A stretch of 64,000 nucleotides of DNA from Antrodiella citrinella (lineage: Eukaryota; Basidiomycota; Agaricomycetes; Polyporales; Steccherinaceae). A program made the position numbers and the translations under genes. This document shows, one piece after another, positions 24,258 through 36,730 of the stretch (within the stretch, counting starts at the first letter, position 1; each line of letters starts with the position of its first letter). The stretch covers positions 62,001 through 126,000 of the forward strand of contig SGPM01000007.1 of the NCBI GenBank assembly GCA_004802725.1, given 5' to 3'. The notes below the pieces were generated by a model, which saw only the letters and a program-made list of their open reading frames with translations, did no database searches and had not been told where the DNA came from.

Positions 24258-24575
24258 GACGGGCGTGCCGGGCTGCGTAAGGCACACACGTTAGTTACCG
24301 GGTAAACAGACGAATGTTCGAACAAGAACATACGGAAAGTACAGATATTCTTTTCAGCTTCAACGTTCAACGTCGTATGTCGTTCGTGGGTCGTAAACGG
24401 CGAAGATGAGCGGGGGATGCTGCACGATGCTCGAAGGAGTTGGGCGTTGGCGAGGCTGCGTCTGTTGCCGTACACCCGGCACTGCCCTGCCGAATGACAT
24501 ACCACAGCCAGCGTCATTATCGTCACTCCTTATTACTTATCGACTGGATCTACAATATTGCGGTACTGTACACAG
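24258..24575. other. Intergenic
   Basis: Upstream region of the AKR1-type gene and 3' flank of the GPHR gene. A splice-acceptor-like stretch near 24271 leaves open a short upstream exon of the AKR1-type gene. Nothing else seen. Confidence 0.4.
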
Positions 24576-26672
24576 TTACGCATCGACACCTACACTATTG
24601 ATTCGCTCGTCAAACCAAAGTAACACCGCCGTCACTCCCGCCGCAACTAAAAAGGACCCATCGAACAATGACCCGAATACTTGATACTCGGGGAGCGTAG
24701 AGAAGAGGTTGATCGTGCCAGTGTCCGGTTCTGTGTCCGGTCTAAGTGGTGGAGGCGGGAAATTGGTTCGGAGTTGGATGAGGGTGGAGAGGAGGTATAT
24801 GCCCTGGAGTGGGTATAAGATCAGTTCAACAGAAGCAGGAGGACGAAGATGAGAACGTACCATGAGCTGAGCGACCATGAGCAACATCAAAGAGGCTCCA
24901 AGGTTACGACTTGATACCCTCAGAACCTGCGCAACACAGTTCAGCATGTGTCACTTCACTCCAAAAAAGAGGAACACTCACTCGTGCTACCCCAACAAGC
25001 ACTCTCCGAATACTACTCAAGATGATGATGCCCACCAACCCCAGGCTGATCTGGCGAGAAACGATAGCGACGTCCTCGGGTTCCAGGTGGATAGCAGGGT
25101 GCAGCGAGGTCAATCGTGCCAGCGCCATCGTTAGGAAATCTGTCCCGGACGTCATCTCCGGTGCCCGGCCATCCTCCGAGGGCACTTGCGACAGGACGCG
25201 AGTCGGGACAATTAGGTTGACCAGTGACTGCATTAGAATCCTCATGAGATAAACGTTCGTGCCAGTAGACAGTAGCACACACCATGATCGTGCGGTATAC
25301 GCAATATAGAGCGAACAGGCGGCCACCCCATAAAAATAGTCGTCCGCGCACCGTGCTGGCGAACTTCATCTCTTTCCGACGCTCTTTCATGGCCTCCAGG
25401 TTTCTCGCCATCTGGACTTCAAGCGACTCAAGTCCAGAGATCTCTTGCATGGCCCCCGACATCTCTGCATTACACCCGTGAGCTTCAGACTGGGGTGGTG
25501 TGCAGACGGAGACTCACCGTCATGACCCCGGAAACTGGGCATCATGCTCCCCAGCCAACTCGCTTTTGACTTTGGCTAAGACGCCATCAGCTACGTGATC
25601 AGGCGAAGAGATGTATGCCATACCTGCGATGCCTCTCGTCTTCTAAGAGCCATCCGTCGCTCAGACAAGTCACTGCGAATTCGGGCCAGCCCTTGCTCCG
25701 CTTGGGTAACTTGCTGTTCAGTCGGACAGCTCCTGCAGAGGTTGTGTCAGCACATAACCAACCATGTTAGGCAATCGACGTACTTCTCACTGCGCGAAAG
25801 CCTCGGAAAGAACGTCCACGCATTATTGACCGCTCCGAACCCAGAAAGCAGCCCCAGGATCACGATCCCGACTACGACCAAACGCGAAAGCACCCTCGCC
25901 CAGACCGATTGGGAGGCGACGGCTAGAGGGAGGGGTATGAAGGACAAGAGGTATGTGAAGATCCCGATGGGGAGTGCGCTGATAATTATGCGGGGGATAG
26001 TAGGTCTTTGGAGTGTTTTTGAGACTAGAAAAAGAGCGGGTGAGCGAGTGAGCTTGGTTGACTGGGACGAAGGAAGACACGGACGTACCTGGAGATGATC
26101 TATAGCTGAGCACGAGACTGTATGAGAGCGGAATGAGAATCATGATGAGTATCAATAGGAGGTATAGAGAGAGATCCCAGTTCATGAGACGCGTTCTAAG
26201 GTAATGCTCGCATCAATGTACAAGTATGAGCTAGTTTAGAATGGCCGAACGCACCGAGGATGCAACACGTCCAATCCCTGGCACATGAGCAGCAGAAACA
26301 ACGTACACGACTCCGAAAACGACAGCGAAAAGAGAGTCCTCGAAACAAAAGAATGAAAGATCCGTATACGTGGGTGCGAGGAATTAGGATGCGAGTGCGC
26401 TTTGGATGTTGATGGCGAGTGCGTCGGGAGGGCGTCCAATTCCACAGCGTCCGCGTCTAGCTCCGTCGGCGACGTGACTTGGCCTTCGGAGGATAGATCC
26501 TGCAGGTCGTGGTATAAACTTTGAAGGAGGTAGCGTCGGCAGGTATAGAATAGTGCTCCTCTAAGTAGAATGTGAGTTGGGCAGACCGAATGAGAGATAG
26601 TGGGACGCACCTGACGAGCATGACCACCGCCGTCTCTACACCCAACAACAGGATTGGGGCGGACGAAGACAT
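24576..26672 (-). CDS. Golgi pH regulator / GPR89-type multipass membrane protein
   Basis: Anion-channel-like protein of the GPHR (GPR89, plant GTG) family. Start at 26672 gives MSSSAPILLLGVETAVVMLV, a first membrane segment. Then come ALFYTCRRYLLQSLYHDLQDL, an acidic Ser-rich loop, SFSESCTLFLLLMCQ, the segment around LSRLVVVGIVILGLLSGFGAV, a cytosolic coiled-coil-like stretch (EISGLESLEVQMARNLEAMK), GRLFLWGGRLFALYCVYR, DVAIVSRQISLGLVGIIILS, RVSSRNLGASLMLLMVAQLM, and a C-terminal membrane segment before ERINSVGVDA. The order matches GPHR proteins of basidiomycetes. Same strand as the AKR1-type gene; both act in Golgi or endosomal membranes. Confidence 0.88.
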
Positions 26673-27391
26673 GGCGAATCTTGAAAGAGGCCTGCATGCT
26701 GCGGTCAGATCGGTTGCGCTCATACTGTATTCTGGTCAAACTCACAGTCTTTCTCAAGACGAAATCAATTGCTGAACGAGCATGCAAGGATTCCGAAGTA
26801 TCCTGAGCTGATTTGAGACTATGATAGCGATTCCACGCTATTGTGAGCAGGTCGTGGTGGTCATTGCGGACGACGAGCCCGGCACTGAACACGTCATGGC
26901 CGACGATCAAAGCACGAGGCTAGCGAACAATCGTCGGCGCTCCTGTTTGTTCGCTGTTAGATCATCTCAGCGCCCATCCGTCACTCAGAACAGTTCGTCA
27001 AAAAAATTATCAAATAAACCACAGAAAGACATGGGTATCACAGAAGATACGTAGTATACGATACAACCCAGAGACACAATGGGTATATCCATACTCTTAT
27101 ACTCTCCCGTCGAACGGCGAACAAAACAACAAAGAACCAAAACCGCGAAACCAAAACGAGGACAAGTACAAGACCCTGCAGATGAACACAGAGCATCAAC
27201 AGAAGAGCCAGTACATGCGCTGACAGTTGGGAGAAACAAGGGAGCGAGGTGGTAACGAGGGTGGAGTTTATCAAGTACTGATAACAGGGACTGAACGCGA
27301 GAAGAAGTTCCGGGATCAAGGTGGAAGGAGGTGGCTGCACAAAGGGATACGGAAGAAGGTCGACTGGAAGTCTGAGATTTTGAGCGCGAGC
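26673..27391. other. Intergenic
   Basis: Upstream region of the GPHR gene and 3' flank of the Kre9-like gene. AT-rich around 27000-27080. No gene recognised. Confidence 0.5.
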
Positions 27392-28368
27392 CTAGACGAG
27401 CAATGCGGAGAACGCGGCGATACCACCAGCGACTATCGCACCCATGACGCCAGCAGAGACAGTGGTAGCTCCGCTATGGGAGGCGGCATTGCCGGTGGGG
27501 CTGGCAGCGCCGCTGCTGGTGGGCGAAGTCGCGCTGGGAGAAGAGCTAGAAGACGAGGCAGATGCCGTCGCGTTGATCGGAGGGGCGGGCGCAGCTAACA
27601 GGTGCTGTGAGACAAGAGAATACGAGCGTAAGGGGCGATACTCACTACCGGGTGCCTTGACGGAGAAGTTGCTGCTTGTGGCGTAAATCTGCGACTGGTT
27701 CGAAGGGTTCACAAAAGCGACCTGGAATCCGTCGTCGACATTCAACGTAACGTTCGTGACTAGTGGAGGTCTGATTAGAAGTTGAAAGGTAGATCAATAT
27801 CTATAGGACACACCAGTGAAGCTCTGGCATGGCAAGATAGTAAGTCAGCCTGGAAGTTGCTGGTTGAACATATGAAGCGCACCTCGAGAGACACGTCGAT
27901 GTTTTGGGCAATAGAGAAAGCGCCATTGAGGAAGGACGCGTTGCCGTTCTGAATAATGATAGACACGGGGTTGGGGTCACCCGCGGCGAATGACCAAGAG
28001 ATGTTGTTGCTGGTGAACTGCACCCTGGAGCGACGCTCAGCGTTTGCACTGTTCCAGAAAGCGGTAGAGATGCTCACCAGTACTCAGTTTCACTGGGACC
28101 AGTAATGCTGATGGTTGCTAAGATTGTATCGTCAGCGACCATCCGCATGCGGATTACATGACGACTGGAGAAGGGAACGGTGATAACATGGTCGATGCAT
28201 CCTCGGGCTTTGTGAGCACCGCACGAATACCCTGACGGACTAGCAGTTGCCAAAGACGAACAGGGTCCACTCTACGCTGTTCGCGTTCCTTCTCAAGCCT
28301 GAAGCGGAGATGTACTCACCCAAGGCGACGGTAGGGAGCAGAGCGGCGACGAAGGCGGCGAAACGCAT
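27392..28368 (-). CDS. Ser/Thr-rich GPI-anchored protein with Kre9/Knh1-type N-terminal domain
   Basis: Start at 28368 gives the signal peptide MRFAAFVAALLPTVALG. After splicing the product reads ATISITGPSETEYW, VQFTSNNISWSFAAGDPNPV, then SIIIQNGNASFLNG, the immunoglobulin-like domain of the Kre9/Knh1 superfamily (ligand- or wall-glucan-associated), then NVTLNVDDGFQVAFVNPSN. An Ala/Ser/Thr-rich stalk (SASSSSSSPSATSPTSSGAA) follows, and a hydrophobic end (GVMGAIVAGGIAAFSALLV) with a small-residue site before it fits a GPI signal. Expected at the cell surface. A role in beta-1,6-glucan assembly is known only for yeast relatives and is not assumed here. Confidence 0.82.
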
Positions 28369-29061
28369 CTCGAAAAGAGTGTCGGGAAGAGGGGGATGGA
28401 GGGATTGTCGGGAAGCTCGAACGACGATGAAAGGAGGGAACAAGGGAATCTCAGGCTCGCGTTCGGATTTTTTATGTTGAACACGGGGACTTCCCACGAA
28501 CGCTATTATTTCACTTGCCGCCCATACCCTTCCAGATACGACCCTACTCCCATTTCAAAGGCATGTTCAGATTTTGCTGTGGCGTAAACACGCTATACAA
28601 CATAAGGATTGAAAATAGCGACAAGAACACGCGTGCATCTTTGGGGTTTGAAAAGGAATGTGGGCAAATTCATTTTTCAACATCGCGACGTGACGCGTTG
28701 CGGAGATTCAATTCGTGTACGTACGCACGGTAAATCCCGACCTCCTGTGGTAGTGACTTGTACTTACTCTGTCCTGCGCACGATCACCTAAAACATCTAG
28801 CATGTTTCGTTGTCGAAGGAAGAAGGGATGGTATGTCATGACTCCCCAGTAGAGCTTTCAAGACCCACTGAAACGTTGTATCTCGAAATAGACTCACGCC
28901 AAATTGAACACGCGAAAACCCGCTCTACGTTGCCTCATGTTCCATGCAAGTTCCATGTTCCAGTGGAACATAAAAAGAACTGGGGATAAGTCTTAGAACT
29001 CCTTGAAGTTCTCCTCAATAGCCTCCGCTATCGTTCATCGTTCTTGCCAGCACGCTGGACG
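28369..29061. other. Divergent intergenic region
   Basis: Upstream regions of the Kre9-like gene (minus) and of the flavin monooxygenase gene (plus). No reading frame with recognisable similarity. Confidence 0.5.
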
Positions 29062-31305
29062 ATGCAGTCTAGCATCTGCGTACTCGGGTCTGGCTGGCCC
29101 TGCGGGCCTTGTCACGGCGCACACCCTACATCAAGATCGATTCAAAAATATTGCAGTCCTCACGCGAGACAGTTCACCAGGAGGTGTCTGGGCAGACGAG
29201 CGCGTGTATCCTGGATTGACGATTAACAAGTTGCGTCTTGTGTGCTACGATTGCTACCCTGTTTTATCCTAACCACACATTTCCTTCAAATCAGCGTCCA
29301 CGGGGAGTACAGATTCTCGTCGTTGCATATGCCTCCTCCAAGGCACGCGGGTGGGCGACTTGGAGGGGAAGATCTACGAGAATACTTTCAAGTTTTCGCC
29401 GATCGCTTCTTGCAGGGAATGATCCATTACAACACCGAAGTGCTAAATATACGGCGGGAGATGGTATCAACAAAGTCTAGCTGGCATCTCACTGTTCGAG
29501 ATACGAAGACTGGCCTCGTCGAGGACCCACACCTCGATAAATTGGTCTTGTGTACCGGTGTAAGTGTGCTCAAAATACCATGTTAGTCTGTTGACGGATG
29601 TCAACGATGCAGGGGTGCAGTGAACCGAACATCCCTTCGTATCTCAGTCCGGAATCACCTGCACGCGTCGGCTTTAAAGGACCTGTGGTCCATTCCAATA
29701 ATATCGCTCCTGCGCAGGCTACATTGCTCGCCGCAGCTGCACCAGCTCCAAACGGCGATGAGAAGCATGTACTGGTGATAGGTGGAGGAAAGTCGGAACA
29801 GGAGTAAGACCTTCGGACATGACAGATGCTTATTTTTACCTGATGAGTGTTGCGCAGCGCTGCGTCCTTCTTCGCTCGAAATGGCAAGAACGTGAAGCCT
29901 GAGGTTACGATGCTGTTCGACAATGCCGATGCTATCATTGCCGCTCCAATACCTCTACCGGGCTTCATACGGAAGAGCAGGTATGATTCAAATATTCTCG
30001 TATACCGTTTCTCATCAACGTTTTGTCAGGTTGTTGGCTATTGCTTCTCCATACGTCGTTCTTCGGACACGACTAGAGTAGGTTCTCAGTCAGGTCTCTC
30101 GTAACATGTATCCTCAATACTTATTCTTTTATCAGACGGTTCCTGCATACAACATGGTTAGGTAGCAAGTTCATTCACGGGTTCTGGAAGTTTTTAGGAT
30201 GGAGCTCTGTATGTGACGCACGTGTCATCCTAGTACAACGTAACTGACATATCTTGTGTCTCAGCACTTAGCGCTTGACATCCCATCCTCTTCGCCTTTG
30301 CGCAAGAATCACTCGTTGTTCTGGGCTGCCCGTACTAATGATGAAGGGGAGGGGGGGAAAGACCGGTTTCATGGGCTGGTCAATGCAGGTAAAATAGGAC
30401 TATTGGGTCCGACGCGGGCAGTGGGGTATGCTGCAGCGATTGATCCTACAGGTGCGACAGTTCTAGTAGAGACCTCCGATGGAAGGCACATCGCTGCGAA
30501 TGCTGTCATACTCGCAACAGGATACAAATTTTCGTGGTCAAAGCTGTTCGATGGTGCGTTCACATTTTCTATCTCGATGCAATGCAGGATCGATCCCGGC
30601 TCACGATAGAGGAGACCCGGAGGGACATCGGGTTGGAGATGAGGCCTGTGCCGAATACAGACGACTTCGACAATTACACCACTTTATCACATCCGCCTAG
30701 TCACCTTCAAGTTCGAGGTAGTGATCCCCAACATGCTTTAATTTATCGCGGACTCGTCCCCGCGAAGAACATACTCAAGCGAGACTTGGCAATCAACGGA
30801 GCAACGGTCAGCTTCCTTTGATTCCTTTGTTGACTCGCAAAGGCAATTCTAACCAGTTGTGAAATAGTTTACAACAAACCCAGGATATGCATCCGAAGTC
30901 TGCGCGCACTGGATATCATCTTACTTCTTAGGAGACCCGTTTCTTCAACTGCCTTCGTCTGTAGAAGTTGCCACGGAGATGTGCATCAAGGCCAATGCGT
31001 GGACGAGGAAACGCTACCCAGACATGTTCGCGCCAATAAACGAGAGTTACGGTAGTACTTTACCGTTCTGGTGGTACGTCTTCTTACTTGATCTGGTACA
31101 TCAGGACGACAATTGACTAAGTATGTGCTTTTACAGTTGGCCACAAATGGCAGACGATTTGTTGGAAGACATGGGCCTCCGGATTATGCGAAGTGGAGGT
31201 AACTGGGTCAGCTGGCCATTTCCAGTGGTCGATATGAAAGAGATTGAAACCTTGCACACGGAGCGTCTACAGAAGCGAAGGGCTCTCGGCTCTAAACAGA
31301 CCTGA
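29062..31305 (+). pseudogene. Flavin-containing monooxygenase gene with a frameshift in the FAD motif
   Basis: FAD/NAD(P)H-dependent monooxygenase of the FMO-like fungal group. The only ATG near the start (29062) reads MQSSICVLGSG and then leaves the correct frame: a tandem TGGC (29091-29098) adds 4 nt inside the GxGxxG FAD-binding motif, so the following PAGLVTAHTLHQD is in another frame. Everything after is well preserved across about ten exons: RDSSPGGVWADERVYPGLTI, VHGEYRFSSLHMPPP, LVLCTG, the NADPH-type motif LVIGGGKS, NAVILATGYKFSW, YRGLVPAKNILK, and the tail DLLEDMGLRIMRSGGNW. Either a recent loss-of-function allele or a sequencing error; the intact remainder favours one of these over long decay. 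A start at a non-ATG codon in the other frame cannot be excluded. Confidence 0.7.
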
Positions 31306-32000
31306 ACGTCTTCCGGCTTATTAGAGGCATCTGGAGGAGTGTTGCGGTGATGTCGATATGGTACATTCTAACTGGGTCACATCCACTGGGCCATGCGCGT
31401 GGATCTACGTAGCTAATACGCGATAATGTCTGAGTCCTTCAAATTCAAGAATGCTAGTGTAGATCTCGTAGTCAATAATACGACTTGATTACGACGCGAT
31501 CTCGAACGAATCACTGTGGCATGTATGAACGTCTAGCAACGAAAAACGGAACGGTGAAATGCTCCAAGGGAAAGAGAGCAGACTGAGTACTGAGTACAGC
31601 TGAGTCTTGAGAATCGTTGAGATCATCCTGATGGACCATTTTAAGCTAAGCGCTGAATATTCCAGCATTGACGGAAAAGGTTAGCGAAATACTAATTTAG
31701 AGTTATCGATGATAATGGCACTGCATCCGGCGGGATGGCCATAATACGACCTTGTCTTCACAGTTCACATTCACGTCTTTGCTCGTAACTTATCGACCAC
31801 ATTCAGGGAAAAAACGACGACGAAATTACGTTCCGTTGCACGGCATCCACTACTTTGAACTGCTGCGAGCGCGAGTCTCTGCTATTAGCCTGCTTCCCCA
31901 TACCTCCAACGTCAGAAAGTTTGACCCTGCTGCCTATCTCATCTCTGGTGCTCAAACTTGATTCTAGGACACCCTGCGGACGCCGTGCTTGCCTTTCTGA
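31306..32000. other. Intergenic
   Basis: 3' flank of the FMO gene and upstream region of NST1. AT-rich parts near 31440-31760, nothing recognised. Confidence 0.5.
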
Positions 32001-35000
32001 ATGCCTGCGCCGAAGAAGAAATTGAGCGCCGCTGGCAAAGCCCCGGTAAAGCGGACTCCGGTCTCGACTGCTCCTCTCCCAACACCCGCCCCCGCTGCGT
32101 TTCCTGCGACGAACGGGAAGAAGAAGAAGAAGAAGGGAAAGGGGAAAGCAGTGGCAGACTATGATGAAGACGAGGACGAGGAGGACATGCCGCCGCTGGA
32201 ACCTCTGAATGGGTCTGCACAACACCACCGGAGGTCGGGGTCGCGTACGGGGCTGTCACCCGAGCTGGAGTCTGTTCACCTGTCCACAACGGCCTCACTG
32301 TCAGCGTCGACCCGTCTAAATCACAACGCGATCGCGGAAGCCGAGTTATTAGCCACGGCGGATCATCTAGCGCGGAGCATGGATGGCAGTGACCCGGACG
32401 GCGGAGGAGGTGTGGGCATAGGGGTGAACAGCGAATATTGGGCGTCGTTCCCCGAGCATCTCCGGAACTTTGTACGGAACACTTACTCTCAGTTAAGCTC
32501 GCCTGGTAACGAGGACGAAAAGACTCAGGCGATGTACGCGATTGCCCAGCAAATCCACGCGGGAGTAGGGCTCAACCTCAATGCACACTCGAAGGGCCAG
32601 ACCACGACGCGGTACTCCTCGACGACGACATACCCCTTCGACCCTTCGATTTTCACAGACCCTGCGTTCCAACAAGCGATGGAGCAGGCGGCTGCTGCGA
32701 ACGGTCTCCAGCCGTTCAGAGCGTCAGACGCGCGGTTTGCAGAGGCAGCGACAGCGGCGAACATGCTCCTCGTCAACGACTACGGTGGAGACGAGCAGGA
32801 GTACGCGGAGGATGATTATTTCAGTGATGAGGATGGGGATGAGGACGACGATCGGCCCCGGACGGCGTCGTTCACACTGGAAACACATATTCAGGCCGAC
32901 GGCCACCAAGTTCAGTATGTAAACGGCCACGCCACGGTCACGACGGCGACAAGTAAGAAGAAAAACAAGAAGAAGAAACGCAAAGGAAACGGGGACGACG
33001 GCGACCGGACGGCGACGCCGCCGCTTCCGGCTGGATACGGGGGATACCCGGCCACGGCTCTGCCAGTGACGCCGGGAGCGCCGAGGAATCTGTCGCATCT
33101 TCCACCTCCTGATTCTGTCGCAAACACCCGCATGACTGCACCGCGCCCTCCGCCGACCACAAACCCGCTGCAAAGTTCAAGAGCGGCGGGAAAACAACCA
33201 ATGTCGTACACGACCGCGGCGCCGGCTAACCCAGCAACCCCGACTAGTCGACGCGCGGCGTCCAAGGCACCCGCTGCCTCCCAGACCTACCAACACAACC
33301 ACCCTCATCACCATCCATCGCCACCATCCTCTAATACCTCAGCTGCATACAAGTCCAGACCGCCAGCGAATGGCAATGCACCAACTCAGCCCGCTAAAAG
33401 TAGCAACAAGATCTGGAGTACGAGCACATCCGAGGAGCGTGAGCGGATCAAAGAGTTTTGGCTGGGGCTAGGCGAGGAAGAGCGCAGAAGTCTTGTCAAA
33501 ATTGAGAAGGAAGCGGTGTTGAGGAAGATGAAGGAGCAGCAGAAGCATAGTTGCATGTGTGCCGTATGTGGACGGAAGCGGTGAGTGGCCTTTGTTCTCT
33601 TGGTCAAAATTTTTTCCGCTGATTTCCTCCGCTTCCTTTCATGTCAAACGATAACTCCCTTCAATATCTGGGAACTGCTATGCTTGCTTGGGTGTGGAAT
33701 TAGAAATGCAATTGAGGAGGAGCTTGAGGTACTGTACGATGCTTATTACGAGGAGCTAGAACAGTACGCGAATTACCAGCAGCGATACATCTCCTCCGGC
33801 GGCTCCCTCCCTCCCCCACAAGGACCGGGACCGTTTCCAGGCAGTGTAGAACTGGACAAGAATGGAGCCGTCATCAGTCCTCATACCCTTGCCAATCCTA
33901 CGTCACGCGGCAAGAACGGCATCGTCAATGGGAGGAAGACCGCAAAGCAAACACCACAGGCCGAGAGCGAGTTCGAGGAGGAGGAAGATGATGAGTATGA
34001 GGAGGAGGAAGAGTACGAGGATGAAGAGGAAGACGAGGAAGACGAGGAGGAGGAAGACGACGGCGATCCCGAAGATGACCCACCAGCAGATCAGCAGACC
34101 GCACCTTTAGGCAACCGACGGAGAGCAGCAACGAACGGCAAACCCCCACCTCGAGACGGACTTATGAATTTTGGGAACAGTCTCACGGTAACAGGTGAGT
34201 TTAATTGGTCGTGTGCCCCATTTCCTCTGGCGCATCCTTATGATCAGCAGGGGCGGGGAACATTCTAACGGTTGCCGACGACCTACTGAAGAACGACGGG
34301 CAAAAGTTCTTGGAAATGATGGAGCAGCTTGCTGAACGTCGTATGCAACGGGAGGAAGAGGCGGCCGCGTCTGTAGAAGAAGACAGCGAGGACGAGGAGG
34401 AAGACCTTGATGAGGAGGACGAAGAGGAGGACGAGGACGAGGAGGATGAAGAGGACGAGGAAGAGGAAGAGGTAAAGTTCCTCATAGCCTTGATGCAATC
34501 GCTCGTTTACCGAGCTATGACGTACAGGTTATGACTGAGGAGCAGAAGATGGAAGAGGGGAAACGCATGTTCTCAATATTTGCCGCTCGGATGTTTGAGC
34601 AGCGTGTACTGCAAGCATATCGTGAGAAGGTTGCGCAGGCTCGTCAATTGCAATTGCTGCGAGAGCTGGAAGATGAGCAGGAGCAGTCCAAGGAGAAGGA
34701 GGCGAAGAAGCTCAACCAAGCCGCGAAGAAGAAGGAGAAGAAGAAGTGAGTTCCAGAGTCCTTGTCTTTCTCCTACATGCTAAATTTTCATTGTGTCGCA
34801 GGCAGCAGAAGATGGCAAAAGACACTGAGAAGGCTGCTCGTGCTGCTGAGAAAGCCGCTGAGGAGGCTACTATCAAAGCCAAGCAACTGGCTCAAGAGGA
34901 AGAGAACAGGAAGCGACGGGAAGAAGATCGGGCGCGTCGAGAAGCTCAGCGCAAGGCTCAGGAGGAGGATCGACTACGCAAAGAGGAGGAAAGGCGCAAA

Positions 35001-36290
35001 CGACAAGCGGAAGAGAAGGAGCGCCAGGCTGAGCTCGATCGCAAACGCAAGGAGAAGGAGGACAAGGCGAAAGCTGATCGCAAGGAGCGAGAGGAGAGAG
35101 AGAGAAAGGTACGGGAAGAGCGAGAGGCTAAGGAGAAGGCAGAGAAAGCTGCTGCTGCCGCTACTCGTCGGGAACGTGAGCAACAGGAGAAGGAGGAGCG
35201 CGAACGCAAGCTTGCTAAGGAGAAGGAGGAGAAGGAGAAAGCTGACAAGGAGAGAGCCGAGAAGGAGAAGGCCGAGAAGGAGGCTCGCGAACGTCAACAG
35301 CAGCAACAACAACAACAACGTGCTGCTGCTCGAGCAGCCCGTGCCCCGACATCTCCTCGTAACGCTTCGGCCTCTGGATCAACGACCCGTTCTCCCGGTA
35401 CTATTACTCCGTCGAAAAAGAACCCTAGTAAGCCTGCGGCGATCGCTTTGCAACCGCCCACGATGCCTCAGCCTACGAGAGCCCCCATTCCTCTAGTCCG
35501 ACCTTCTGTAGTAACACAGTCCCAACCCGCTACTCCAGTGATTCCGCAGATGCCGGCTCATTTTGGTCAAGCACCTTCTACGCCGATGTATTCTCCCATT
35601 GCAGGCATTAATGCGTCTTCAGCAATGTCTCCCAGACTTAACTTCGCTCCTGCCGGGCCGTACACAGGCAATTTTGTTGCGGGATCGTCCATGCCTTCAG
35701 GCCCTCCACCACTGGCACCTTCAGCCCTCCCGCGTACCTTCGGTGCCAATGGACCTTTCGAGCCCGCATTTGGCCGCAATACTACCCCTTTGGCACCAAT
35801 AGCACCTCCTTCCAAGATCTTGCAGCATTCAAACTCGCTACCCTCACCTACGCAAGCAATCACTGGCGGTCGCCGAGCATCCGTGAACGATCCCGGACCT
35901 ATCACGCGACCAGTAGCACCCATCGCACGACCAGCAGGCGACTCCGGATCCGGCTCTACATCGCCAAGTCGCCGATCACCAAGTCCGAAAGGTTTCCTGG
36001 GCTCGTCAGCTCTTGCTGCGGATGACGATGAGGTTATTCCTTCACAGCCTCGTAGGGTGGTCGCGCCTGGTGCAGCAGTAGGCTGGGGTGCGTCAAGTCC
36101 TCGTAGCAACGGTCCAGATATGCGTGTACCCTGGGGGCCCGCAGCGCCACCGCCTGGTGTGTCTCCTCGTTTGCCTTGGGGCGCATCGGCACCCGGTCCA
36201 GGACCTGAGTGGCATCCTTCGCCTCCCTTCTTTGGCGGACCTTTTTCGAACCATAACTCTTCACCGCCGCCACCACATACCGGCAGTTAG
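32001..36290 (+). CDS. NST1: Stress-response protein NST1 homologue
   Basis: Large low-complexity cytoplasmic protein of the fungal NST1 family, of roughly 1,330 residues; yeast Nst1 acts in salt tolerance. Start at 32001: [20 protein letters not shown]. Five exons, with introns near 33581-33703, 34195-34248, 34471-34529 and 34747-34799. In order: basic N-terminus with [10 protein letters not shown], an acidic stretch, the conserved core ([20 protein letters not shown] .. [30 protein letters not shown]), long Glu/Asp runs (around 33977-34075 and 34380-34470), the segment [20 protein letters not shown], a highly charged Lys/Glu/Arg coiled coil (about 34800-35300) ending in a poly-Gln run, and a Pro/Ser-rich tail. 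The charged repeats are codon-repetitive (GAG/GAA/AAG). Confidence 0.9.
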
Positions 36291-36710
36291 TGTCCTTTGT
36301 GTCACCCATTTGCATTTTTGTTAGCACTCTTCACGTTCGTTCTTCCATCACTAGTCTCCCATACCTGCAATTCTTATTCTGACACTAGCATGCCACTGAC
36401 GAATGAATGAGTAGTACACCGAATATATTGAAAGAAAGCAACTCAATGCTTGGTGTGGATGAAGGCGTCTGCGCGTCTCCAACACCGTCATGATCTACTA
36501 GCTAGTAAACGATGAGTGTCCCACCCGACCTATGCACCATCTGGACCCCGCACGAACAACACAATACTTTCATGTGTACTCTTTCGCCGCGATATCTTTA
36601 TAAGTCGTTTCTGTTGTCTAGCATCGATAGTATCCTTCCCACCCGAACGTGACGGTTTCACGCCTCTCTAGACTTCCCGGGGCATCACTCCTCTGATTGG
36701 GCAGGTAGAA
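36291..36710. other. Intergenic
   Basis: NST1 3' flank and upstream region of the MFS gene. Nothing recognised; a start exon for the MFS gene may hide here. Confidence 0.4.
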
Positions 36711-36730
36711 ATGGCATCCGCTACTTTCAA

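Noticed and set aside
29062..29110. A short intron that would rescue the monooxygenase frame
   Set aside because: Any GT..AG pair here would remove the conserved PAGLVTAHT segment or leave the phase wrong.
34201..34485. Antisense poly-Ser frame
   Set aside because: It is the complement of the Glu/Asp run of NST1, not a gene.
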